Source: Lepisosteus oculatus
Taxonomy: Eukaryota > Chordata > Actinopteri > Semionotiformes > Lepisosteidae
DNA: 64,000 nucleotides
Direction: 5' to 3'
Assembly (NCBI RefSeq): GCF_040954835.1
Contig: NC_090703.1
Span: 7,001,001-7,065,000, forward strand
The stretch's first letter is position 1. Each line of letters opens with the position of its first letter. The notes beneath the pieces were generated by a model, which searched no databases, was not told where the DNA came from, and saw only the letters and a list, made by a program, of their open reading frames with translations. Shown here in pieces: positions 45,528 to 57,500 of the stretch. A program made the translations under genes and the position numbers.

Positions 45528-48500
45528 GTGAACATATGAATCTCAATACAGGCTGCCGTATAATGCACGCAAATGTGTAGGAATAAACTGCGAGACGGGC
45601 TGTGACCGCCGGTCAAACACGGCATTGTACTCTGTATGAGCAAGTAGTCTGCCAAATACAATATTTTAATGGCTGTAATTGTTTTGTAAAAACATCAGTG
45701 TTTAGTTTGTCATTGTCATATTTCCAACTGTGCATGCATTATTCTACCCATTTTGCAAGCACGGGGAATGAGATTCCTTCACGGAGTGATGATTCAGCAA
45801 ACGATGAGTCGAGTTCAATGGCGGCGGTAGGGGGGGGCATTTGTTTGGTGAATCTTCAGACAGCATCGTTTCCTCCCGTTGACACAAAGGAAAACTTAAG
45901 AGATTGTGTCTCCGCGACTGTTTTTTCTTTTAATCTTTTAATGGGACACGATTGTATCCGAACTCTAGCCCGCGTGGCGCCGGAAGCCGAGATTGAGCGT
46001 TAAATGGGCCTTGAAGAAGCAGAAAAGCTCCGGACAGGCCTTGAATACAGGGGTAAGGCTTCAGGGCGATGCGCGGGAGCGAACGTGAACAGATGACCCG
46101 ACTCTTTAAATTCTCTGGATTAATCGATGCAGTTGAACGTGCAGTATTTGCGGAGCCGCGCGCTGGCGGGCGCTCCGCGGCCTCGAGAGCAAGGCGGCCT
46201 CGTGCGCGGTTGTACGATCGCCTGTGTGGTTTTTTTTTGTGTAGTGAAAGTCACGTCGAAACGGGTGGGTTAATGCTTAAAAACAAGATGGTTGTTTGGG
46301 GGCCCCCTCTGTGACCTCGGAACTCAAACTAGTCCCGTCTGTTAGAGCACCTGATGGTGTGTCTGTCGGTCCCCGCTACTGCAGGGGACACTCGGGGCTG
46401 GAGAGGTCAGCCAGCCGATTGATGGAGCTGTCAGGTGACTCCGGCTGCAATGAAAACCAGCGGTGTCCCCCCCCCCCGCAGGACCTGGGCTGGGAGCCCC
46501 CTGGTGTAGAACAGAGCTCCTCCGCTTGCAGGGCCCTCCAGTCCAGTCCAGTCCAGTCCGCTCCGCTCCGTAGATTTGCTGCAGCCGCCCCATTCCTAAT
46601 CAATACAGCAGCTAAGGAACAGATCTGTAACGGAGTGGATTGGAGGCCATCCTGGGATGTACACTGGGCTCCGGTTATCCACGTCTCGATGGCAGCGGTT
46701 CGGATTTCCAGGAGTGCGGGATTAAAAAAAAAAGCCCCAGCCCGACTCGCCTCCTGTCCTCCAGGTGCTCGCCGCTCTGAGTTTTATTTTCGGACCGCAA
46801 CTAAAAATGATCAGTTCAAACTGGGAGATGGGTGGCACCTCGACAGGTCTGTGAGAGGCTGCTGGACTGAATGACGCTGCCCAGATCCCTGCAGGATCTA
46901 CCGTTTCCCTTGTGCCGACTTCTGATGTTCAGCCTCAGAGCTCCCATGGTCTTGTCGTGTCTGTTAATGACCGGCTGTGATTCAGGTGTTTGATTGAGCT
47001 GTAGTTAATTGGCTCTGATGGGTCCCATTAGTTGCTGACGGGACCTTATTGCTGTGTGTGCAGTGCTGGCTACCACGAGTCGTAGGAGGGGGTCCCCAGA
47101 CAGGTCGGGGGGGGAAACCTGTTGTTTGCAGGTCAGCCTGCTGTAGGCAGCTCGTTGGGCTTTGGCACCGTCTTTCCATCAGCCCCTGATGGAGCCCCGC
47201 CCACCTCCTTTTAATAATATCACTTTATTAACCCTTTACAGTTTCTCGCATTAGGAATTCGTCTTTTCGCAGACCCCAGCTTGTTCTCCATGAGACACAG
47301 ACAGGGAGAGAAGCCTGGGGTCAGAGCGCAGGGTCAGCCATTATACGGCGCCCCTGGAGCAGTTGGGGTTGAGGGCCTGGCTCAGGGGCCCAACGGAGTA
47401 GGATTCCTCTGCCGGCCGTGGGATTTGAACCGGCAACCTCCCAGCCACAGGCGCAGATCCTGAGACACAGAGCCACCGCTCCGCCCCTCCTGGACACGGA
47501 GGTGTCCCTGGAGTGTGCCTGGAGTCGCGGGCGTCGGTGTGGTCCTGCCAGCTGCACTGCGAGGCAGATAATCCACTGTCCTGTACAAGAGCTGGAAAAA
47601 CCATTATGGGGACAAGAATGAAATACAGGCTGTTTTGGTCCCTTCATACTTTATTTTTGCATTCGATTTGCATGTAAGTTACTCTGGTATCCCAGCATAT
47701 AAGGTAGGGTCTCAACTTTCCTGGGGAGAGAGAGAAATATCTGCCTTTTATTCCATTCAGAGTCTGTTCCACAGTTAGTTTAATCATTTACTGCAGAAAT
47801 AACTTTCAGGCTCCTGAGGTATTGTTTAGGTTATTTCATGTAATTCGGTTCATGTTCTTAATGATCAACAACAAAAAAACAAAGTCCCGTAGAAGTCTAA
47901 CAAGAGCTCAGTTAATTGTCCTAATCTCAGTTCAACAGAAAAGATATTTGACTCTCCAAGAACGAGCAACAGCTCAGAGGTGATCTTGTCACTTGAATGG
48001 CTTTACATTTTTTTAAGCTAATACTCATTTGTAAAGGCTATACTTAAAAATGCTGTAAAATTGCAGGAAAGTTATTCTAAAAGAACAGGAGCATTGCTGT
48101 AATACTATACACTGTTGCTTGTAGTAATGTCAGCTATAAATCTGTAGAACTACTGCATGTTACTCTGTAGTACATTTCTTAACATGATGCAACTATTGTA
48201 TATTTCAACTGCCTTGCAAGAACAAAACACATTGTACTCCTACTTAATGCTTAATAATGTGAAATATCAGCAGCTATCATGGACAAACATTTGGAGAGGG
48301 TTTGGAAATAATATGTAGTGAACCTGTACTGTTCCATAGCCTACTTCTAAAAAATAGCATTAATTAGCTGTTGCAGTAACTTAATCTATTAACTTCACTT
48401 TAATTGATGTTGAAATTTAATGTAAACAGACATTCTAGATCTGTGGAGGAATTTAAAGTCTTTGAAAAAGGTTGCGATAACTCTGGCCGATGCCCGCTTA

Positions 48501-51500
48501 TTAACGTGGCCAGAGCTGTTATTGCAGACCTGGTGCAGAAAGGAGAAGACAAAAACGGAGCAGCATCTTCCGGTCTTGTATCGGGAGGTAAAGGAGGAGT
48601 CATTTTAGGAGTCGTTGGTAGGAACCCGGGTTCGAACGTTTCACTTCTTGGATGGTAGTCTGCTTGTCACTCTAGCAGATACATCCCTGTCCAACCAGGT
48701 TGGCTTGCATACAGTATGTTCTTGGATGGCAGTGTAGAATAAGCATTTTACAGGTCATAAGAACACAACACCATTAGATTAGGAAGGCTTCTACCAAGAG
48801 CCAACTAAAGGAGGCCATGTAGCCCTTCTTGCCTGTAGTTAGCTGGTCCAAGGATCTTGGCCTGGCTTCTTTCAAGAAATAGTAGGATATCTGCTCCAGC
48901 ATTGTGGCTGGCCTAGCTTGTTTCACACTCCCACAACACTTTGTGTAAAGTGTCTCCTGCTCCTTTTTTTTAAAATGCACTTCCCATTATTTGCTAGTTG
49001 TGTCCTCTGGTGTGTGCGACAGTGTTCATCCTGTAGGTGCCATTGAGGGCAAGTATTTTGAGTACTTGAAACCATGTCCATGGCTTTGTCTGTTCAAAAC
49101 TAATGATTCAGTTTTTTCAGCCCGTCAGTGCAGGATATTCCCTTTATCCAACATCTTCTGTATAATGTAATGATAAATTGTAAAATTTCTAAAGTTGTAC
49201 AAAACTGCTGATGAGGTCTTATTAGTGCATTGCACAGTTCGATAGTACTGTTTATTATATACCCAAATATGTATACTTTACGTTTTTATTGCTAATTGTG
49301 AAGATGGAAAACATTTTTCCTAAGATGGTTTGTACCTGTAGTTTGTCTGCGTTACCTGCATGTAATCCGCAGTACATTAAGCAACGTCTGCCAGGTGTTA
49401 TCTTATCTGTTTTCATTTGCTGTTTCTGCAGTGTTCTGGTCATCCTTCTGTTTCTTGATGGTCTGGAAACTTGCCTGGTTTAACGCCACCAGAATCTAGC
49501 ATCATTCCTTGATCTGAATGACGACGATCAGTGGTCCTAGTTCAGATCCGTTTGGTACTCTGCTCATTAGAGCACCCCAGTTTGAATAGTCACCCCCTAG
49601 TCTATATTCTGTTTTCTGTAGTTCAGTCTTTAATCCTGAATTTGAATTTCCTAGAACATCTTCCAATAATGATTTGAGAATTCCTCCCAAATTAACTATT
49701 TGAAAAGCCTTTAGAACACATTCAAGAGAATCTGTGTGCTGGTTAATAGAAGAGTCCAGATCAGGGGTGAGTGCCCAAATTTGGGGTGATCTAAAGAGTG
49801 GAGGGGTACCACCGGGACCACTCCCCAAAAGTTTTTTTTTTTTAGTTGGGGAACTCTTCAGTCGGGGTTTTTAACTGTTTAATAAGGTGAGTGACGGGGT
49901 CTCGAGGCCGCTGTCTTCCGAAGGACGTTCGCTGGCCTGCAGGGCTCCAGGTAGTCCTGGAAGCTGCTGCTGTGGTCGACCTTGGGTCCAGGAAAATGGA
50001 TGTTTGTTGGGAGATGGCAGGATGGTTTCTCAGGTACTTTTTTGGGGGGTGGTGCTTGGCCTTGTTGCAGAGCTACACCACCTTTTAGAGACCTACCTCA
50101 GCTGGGCTCTGCATTTCTGTAGGTTTCCTGGACTGGTGGGGGGGGGGGAGATTTTTGCATCGGCTTGTCCCTGTGGGGCTGGAGTAGGCGGGGCGGGGCA
50201 GCTATAGTGTGGTGCTGTAGGCCTCGGGGCAGTTGTGGGGGGCAGGGTAGTAGAAGGGCAGGTCCCAGACCCTCTGGGCCAGGTAGGGGCAGGCCCCCCT
50301 CATGCTGCGGTCCACGTAGCTGGAGATGGTGGGGATCTCCTCCCTCAGCGCGTCGTCGCAGTCGGGCACGGTGGGCGTGACGAAGCTCTGCTTCATCTGG
50401 TACCGGCTGGTCCAGGCCTCCATCAGCCTGAGCTGCTGCTGCTCCTCCTCCTCGCGGCTGAGGAAGTCCTTCAGCACCTGCTTGAACACGTAGACCAGCT
50501 CCCAGGGCAGGACCTCGTTCCCGGCCAGGACTTCGCGGAACCTGGGGCAGAGCACAGCGCCGCGTCAGCCCCCGTGCGTCAGCCCCCGTGCGTGCGTGCG
50601 TCAGCCCCCGTGCGTGCGGCTGGCTGCAAGAGCTGCAGGTGGGGGTAACTCATGCATGCCTTCTGCTCGGTTTGTGACCAGTCCCCTCCTCCCTGGGCAT
50701 CAGTCCTTTTACGCAGCAGGAGAGCTCCGTGCGTGTGCACGCGCTCTTGAGAGCAAGAGCAATGGCGGCAAAACCAACCCCATTCTGACAGAAGCGATTA
50801 CGGTATTGTAGATATGAATCGGAGTTTGCCTGCGCATTAAGAGCGGCGGGGAGCTGGGATGGACTGTCCTTGCTCTGCTGGGGCGTGTAGACGGAAAGGG
50901 AGGAGAGGGGTTTGAATCTGGCTCTCGGCAGCTTTAGTCATGGGTGTGTGCTGAGGGAGCCAAGAGCTGTTGTGTAATCGGTCTTTGGAGGTTGTGTAAT
51001 AATGTAGTGCAGAAGCTCTGGAGGGGAGAGGGATATTCACTTCAAGTTTCAGCACTGCGCTGGTGCATTGCTCTCGATTAACTTTGCGATCTGCATTTAA
51101 AGCCACAGACCAAAAACTCAGAGCTATGGGAGGGGAAAAAGAGATTTGCTCCTTTTCATTGCTGGGCTTCTCTCACGGTTACTCAAAGCGTCAGGAGACA
51201 CTTAAATTGAATTTAACCAATGTAAGTAATGGGCACTGCGATGAACATTTAATAGCGGTTCGATGCACATCCCAGAACAAGCTGCGCCGGAAGCCTAGCA
51301 TGAGGTGTTTTGAGAATGAAGAGAGATCTGGCTGAGGTTCTGTATATACTTTTGCTTTGAATGCCCTTTGCTCCTTTCTCCCTCTGCGTGTTGGGCTGGT
51401 GTTTAATGCGGGTCGGTGTTGGTGTGCGAGGCGGTGGCTAACGATTTCTTTCAGGTCTGCAGAAGAAATAAAAGAGCGATCTACAACTCGGGCATCATGG

Positions 51501-54500
51501 GTAAGACGAATGGCTCAATGAGCCTGGTTCGGGTGCAGCTGTGTGTCCACTGTGGACGTGCGAGAGCCCCTGGCTGGCCAGCAGGAGGCCGCAGTGCACT
51601 TTGGCTGAGCCCCCCCCGACATTTCTGAGAGCCGCCGGGCACCATACGCCCCGCTCGCCAGCGCACTGCTCTCCGCTCGGGGGCCCGAGGGGCTGGCGAT
51701 GCCCTGCGCCTGCGCCTGCTGCTGCTGCAGCTATTGGGCAGCGATCAGGGGCCAGTTGTGGGCGTGGGGGCGCTGCTCTGGAAACGTCGCTGCATGCTTC
51801 ACTTCATCACTTCACACCCAGACATTCCCCTGAGCTCGGGCACATTTTAAAAACTGAGCTTGGCGTTGGAGAATGACCTTCTTGCCGTAGTATTCTTCTG
51901 TTCTTTATATGACGTTTACATAACTCTTAGCCAGCGATGCCGGATCATGGGCATGGCCTGCAGCGTGGGGGGGGGGGATGGGTCAAGCAAGCAAAGAAAA
52001 TAGAAGCTTCGTGCCCCAGCCAGACCCACTGGCGCATCTCTAGAAGCGAGGAAGTCTTGGTTTTGCGTTTCGCTTCCTTCAGGGAAGCAAATCAGACTCC
52101 GGCTACGCAGCCTTTTCGTCAAGCTGGGGGCTGTTGCCTGCAGAAGCCCAGTATTCGAGTCTCGCTGGCCTGCCTTCACAAAGGCTGTGCTGAAACCTGT
52201 CCAGCGCCGGTGGGTCGTGGGGCTTACCTGGAGAGGACGGCGGCGATGTGCGCGGGCTGGATCTGCGCGCAGAGGTGCTCCAGCTGCCGGTGCTCGGAGG
52301 CGGGGATGAGGGAGCGCAGGCTGGGGTAGCTCGGCAGCCAGTGCCAGTCGCCCCCGCCGCCGCCCTGGTGCGCCCGCCGGTGCTCCCTCTCCGCCCCGCG
52401 CGCCCGCCGCCCGCGCTCCTCCACGTGCCACAGCAGCTCCCGGATCAGCATCTGGCCGGGCACGCCCGCCCCTTGACCTCGGCCCCCCGCGCGCTCCCCC
52501 TCGGCCCGAGACCGCTTCATCCAGCCGAACAGCGGCATGGTGGGGCTGAGCAGCACGCACAGGAGGTTCAGGAATAAGGAGAATTAGTTCTTACTCTTAG
52601 GGTTATGCAGTAACCTGCTGGCTCTCTTTATTACAGGTTCCTTTTCCTATATACAGTACATGCAGCACCAGGGTCAGGATTCGAAATGGCTTCTTTCAGT
52701 GGCCTGGCAGACCTGTGACAAGGGCCCTGCTGTGTTCTGGTTGCCCTTCTTTCCCCTTGACCTCCGTTACGTGGTCAGCGCTGCCAGTCAGATGTCGGTG
52801 TCCCGGCTCTCTTTAACGCCTGGCCAGATATTATTCTGACTTCTGCCCCACCCCCTCCTTCCTCACTCACTGCTTCATTTTCCTTTTTGTTTTATCAGGG
52901 TTTTTTTGACTGCACTCAAAAGAGCTGACGTGAGGAGTTCCTTTAGAACATCTTTTGAGATCCTATTAAAAAAAAGGCACCAGTGTGCCTTTCTCGAATG
53001 GGAGTTTCTTTCCTCTCTGTGCTGCGGATATAACCGGCCGGTCAAGGCCGACGGTGCTGCTGTCAGGGTGCTCTGTGCAAGGGCTCTGCAGAGGCATTGC
53101 CGAGCAGCACGGGGCTGTAATTGGCTCCCACCTGGAATTGTTCTTTCATCTTTGGCTGTAGCACATGGCCTCCTCATCCAGCACAGCACAGCGGAGCCGG
53201 ACAGGGGACTTGTACTGCGAGGTGGGGGGTGTGGGGTGATCGGTTTGATAGGTGCTGGGAGGTTTCAGCTCTGCCAGAGACTCGTTTGCAGAAATGATCC
53301 TCCTGGGTTAACAGGGGCTCTGTGTCCGAGCTGGTGGCTCCTGCAGAAGCCGTGTTTGCAGGCAGGGATCATGCAGGCGGAGGAAGCTAACCACACCGAC
53401 GCTGCGCGGATGCTCTGTCTGCCCTCTGCTTCTCGCTGGCCTGCGAGTTTCACTTCAGAACCAAGAGAGGGAGGAGCTGCGTGGGGCACTGATTTGACTG
53501 TTCTCATTGTGCCGCGGCTCAGCGCAGCAGCACAGCCGCCTTTTCGTTTCCAAATGTGTAACGGCAGACGAGTCGGGAGACGGGGACCAGAAAGCACCCC
53601 CTCCACCCCTCCGTGATAAGTCACAGATATTTTTTTTCAATTAAGTAATTCTTGCAGTGCACACTTCTCATGAAATATCATGGAAGGACACCATCCCAGG
53701 TTAGACCGGGAGGTGCAGAAGTACCCCAGTCCAACTTTCCAAAGCCCCTCCTGGGTCTAAGACATTACCAACGCTCAGAGAAGGTGATAAGTAGGTGGAA
53801 GATATCGAGGTGGCACATCTCCATAGAAGCCACAGACTGCTGGGTCTCCCCCAGGTTCCTACACAAGTTTTGTGGCTGTGGCTTACATATCGACTCGGTG
53901 CTGCTGAAAACCTAAGAAATTGGTGGAGGTGCCTTCATACTGATATTAGATGCAGGACAACATTAACAGAGCAGTTCTCAAGTAATTTATCACGAAAGCA
54001 TTGGGCAATGGAGAGCATCATCGTACTTCTCAAGCAATAATAGCGTAATAAGTGGGAAAAAATTAAAAATCAGGATAATTGTAGCAGAGCTAGATTGAAA
54101 GGAGACCTAAGAGCTTTGAAACCCGTGACTGAAAAAAGACATCATGCTATTTCTTTGTGCACTGTAGCTGGTTTTCTTTGTTCAGCAGAAGTGTGGATGG
54201 AGCAGCATGGATAGTGAATATCCATAAACTGAGAACTCTGTAGTTAAGCTTTTGCATCGAATGAAATTGTTAAACAAAACGCGAAAAACCAGGAATAAAT
54301 CTAGGTAAAATAGTGCTATTCAAAATACAATTGCTGTGAGGCGGAATAGCAGAATCGGGTACTTACTTGCGTCCTGCCTGTGTGCCGAGACTCCGCAGAC
54401 GCCGAGAGAGGCTGAGCCCACACTGTAGGCTTCTTAAGGAGCCGGTTCCCCCCTGCTCTTCCTCCGTATGTCTCTTGCAAACAATGTCATTTTGCCGCTG

Positions 54501-57500
54501 GTGTTCGTCATCAAAGCACTGACTAAAAGTGGAGGGCGGGGGGGGAAATAAAGTTGAGTGCACGAAGGCGTCTCGTTCCTTGGCGGTGTGTGGTATGTCC
54601 GCAAGGATTCCCTGCTCCTGTGACTCCTCCTGCCTCTCGTTTCAAAAAGGAGAAGAAAAAAAAAAGACAAGAAAGTTGAGCCAGTGCGCTTCGCTGCTCT
54701 GAGCGCAGCGAGTCTGCTCCGGGCTGACAGATGTGGAGTCTGTCTCCTACTGCCGCCTGTCCCAGCACACAGCCCCGGGCCTGCCTCTGTGAGAGAGCGC
54801 GCGCACACACACACACACACACAGGACACAATGAGGTCGCTGCAGCACAGACCTGAACCCCGCTCACAGGAGAGCAGCCGGGAAGCTCACACACAAGAGG
54901 CTGCAGAAGAGATTCAGAAAGGTCCGACTCGGCGCTGGGTGACATCCTGGCAGACGGCTTCTGTTTTTAGTGTTTGTCATATTTACTTTCTCGCTCTTTT
55001 CAAGAAAGAGATTGTACGATGCTCACTGCTTTCTAGAGCAGATATCGGACATCTAGATGAGCCTGTAAAAGTAATTGACAAACCGGAAAACAACCCCCCT
55101 TTTTCCTTCTAGAAATGTTACAGAATGTTGTCCAAAGGTAATCTAAATGGACTCCTTTCCCTGTGAACTTCCATTGCTCCAAGAATATTGTTGGGAAGGC
55201 TTTGTTCACGTTCTGTAGCCGTAGTTCTCTTGGTCAGGCCTGTGGTACTGATGGGCCTACAGGAATACGGTCCGGCAGCACTGAGGTTGCAGAGCCACGT
55301 GTTTCACTTCTGAAACGTGACGCCTCCCTCTGATCGAATGTGAAGCCGCTTGTGTGCAGAAACGTCCCCTTGTCGGGAGCCATCGGACTGCACGGCCAGC
55401 TTTCTCCACGCACCAGGGAACGTGGGGATCTCATTGCTGTACCATTCCGAGAAAAGTCGCCTACAGTCCCACTGGGCTCGAACCCCAGAATCCCAGTGCC
55501 TCCTGCCTGTTTGCCGCGTCGCGTTTTTCCGTGCCCTCTTGTCGGAGACGCCCAGCCCCCCCCCATCAGAACGGTCCACATCGGCTCCTCTCCCTCCTCC
55601 TGCGTGCTGGTGCAGGCTTTCTGTCCGGGAGGTTCAGGGTCTCTCCAGCCCAGCCTGTGTTCCTCACAAGGGGATGAGAGCAGTGTGACCCACTCCAGGC
55701 AGGCAAGGTGGTTTACTGTATTACATTACACCTCCAGGTGCGTGGGTTTAAAATTGCCCAACAGGAGGCAACTAAGTCCACCACGTGTGGTCTTTTCCTT
55801 TATCTGTTCAGAAAAGGATGCGCTGTGACACTGTTCTTCTGGCAAAGTCGGGATTTATACATACTATTGTGAAATTCTGCTGTGGTTGGGCCCACAGACG
55901 GCAGACTCGTTTTAATTAAACCTGGGTGACAAAACGGTGTTCTGCTTTGAAAAGAGATCATTGTGGTGGAAAAAGAAGAGAGGAATTGTATTTACAATTA
56001 AAAGGAAAACGTTGGGATGCTGCTATTTTTGCGGGGGCTAAGATTAAATCCCTTGGGGTCTCGCTGAGGGCTGGAAGATCTCTTTGCTTTTTTATTGTCC
56101 CGAGGTGGCTGTGTGTGCAGTAAACGAAGCCGGTGTTTGAAGACCGGGTATCCTGGACTCGAGCGGAAGTGTGGGCAGACCTGTGGCAGGGAAGGAGAGC
56201 TGCGCCAGCAGTCGGGGTGTCGGGGGGTCAGGGCAGGGAGCCAGACAGCCCCTCCTCAGGAGGCTGCGTCGCGCCTGTGTGTGTGGGGAAGCAGAGTCAG
56301 TAATAAGAGATTTTGCTCGGGAGTGAGCTTAGTTGGAAATGACAGATGCCCTTTTGCAAGTAGAGGCAGCCCTGTCGCAGTGGTTCTTGCTCCTGGCCAC
56401 GTTGACCCTGCCAACGACTTTATTTCCTTGTTTCTGTAGACGTGCTCGGCTTGTCTTGGAGATTGATCCTCGTCCTTTTAAATGAAATTCGTTAGAGCAG
56501 ACCCGATTTTTTTTTTTTCCCCACTTTAGATGCTAGTGTTTCCGCTGCCTGCCGTCTCCAGCTGAAGAATGTGTTATTTTTTCTTAAAATACACCAGCAT
56601 AGAGTGGGGCACATCTGAGTTACTGCACCTGAGTAACACCTCGTGTGGAGTGAATCGGTCCCTGTCCCTCAGCAGGCAGGCACGTGAGGAGTCGGTGTTT
56701 TACCATTCAGGCTATGTGGTTTTGAAGTTCAGCTGCACTCAAATAATCTCTGCCATTATCTTCTGATTTTGAAGGATTTTAGGACACTTTTGTAATGAGG
56801 CTTTTTTTTTGGCCTTGAGTGTCTTTCTTCCCTGTGTTGTTCTGTGGAATGTAAACCTCAGAAAATCTTTGGTTTTTATCCTAAAGCACTGGCTAGCGGA
56901 CAAGGTCACCCAGTCCTCTGCAGCACCGCCAGCCTTGCTCACTGGAGCCTTCGCCCCGTCCCGCACCGAGAGTGTGGAAGTGAGCTGGAGAATTGACCAG
57001 TGACCGCTCGCTGATTTCGCCAGATGTCCCCTTTAATATACGCTGTCAACCAAATTCTTGCTCTGCTGCATCTTCCTTAATTAATAGGATCCTACATCTA
57101 CTGTTCATTTCTCAGCAGCGAGCAGGAGCAGGGTCCCAGGGAGAGCCCGCGAGGGGGGGACGTCAGGATAAAGAAGGAACAGCTGACTGCTTTAGCTGGT
57201 GAGTGACGCCAGAAATTCAAACGACTCCTGTTGAATAGCAGTGTTCATCCATTCAGGGTTTTGCAATTGGCATTTCTTGAAACACTTGTTGACTCAAGCA
57301 GAGTTGTATCTTTCATCTTGCCTGCATGTTATTCCGAACTTCATGACGTCAATTGGAATATGAGCTTGAATTCTACACCACTGGGTGATGGATTGCGATT
57401 GCCTGGAGTGCCCCACCCCTACAAAGGGTCTTGTTCTACAAAAGGCACTTCCCACGCACACACATGCTTCCTGCTTTATACTGTAGCAGTGACGGGCAAT

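Noticed and set aside
46296..46874. 192-codon plus-strand frame in tdrd9 intron 1
   Set aside because: No family resemblance and no splice phase that joins exon 1; GC-rich tract effect.
48620..48645. Pol III B-box-like GGGTTCGAAC
   Set aside because: No A box or cloverleaf upstream; not a tRNA.
51458..51504. Exon-like segment (TTTCTTTCAG ... GTAAGA) in tdrd9 intron 2, frame SAEEIKERSTTRASW
   Set aside because: Good splice-like ends, but its exit phase (0) does not match tdrd9 exon 3 (phase 1), and the sequence has no homology I can see.
51916..52560. 214-codon minus-strand frame overlapping rd3l exon 1
   Set aside because: Shadow of the real rd3l frame; Ala/Gly/Arg-rich as expected of a GC-rich out-of-frame read.
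52906..53616. 236-codon plus-strand open frame in tdrd9 intron 2
   Set aside because: GC-rich chance frame; composition has no domain, no splice sites fit tdrd9, and no start context supports it.
53652..54040. Plus-strand frames with WRCLHTDIRCRTTLTEQ and similar
   Set aside because: Looked like a transposon ORF at first, but no reverse transcriptase, transposase or zinc-knuckle motif could be found.
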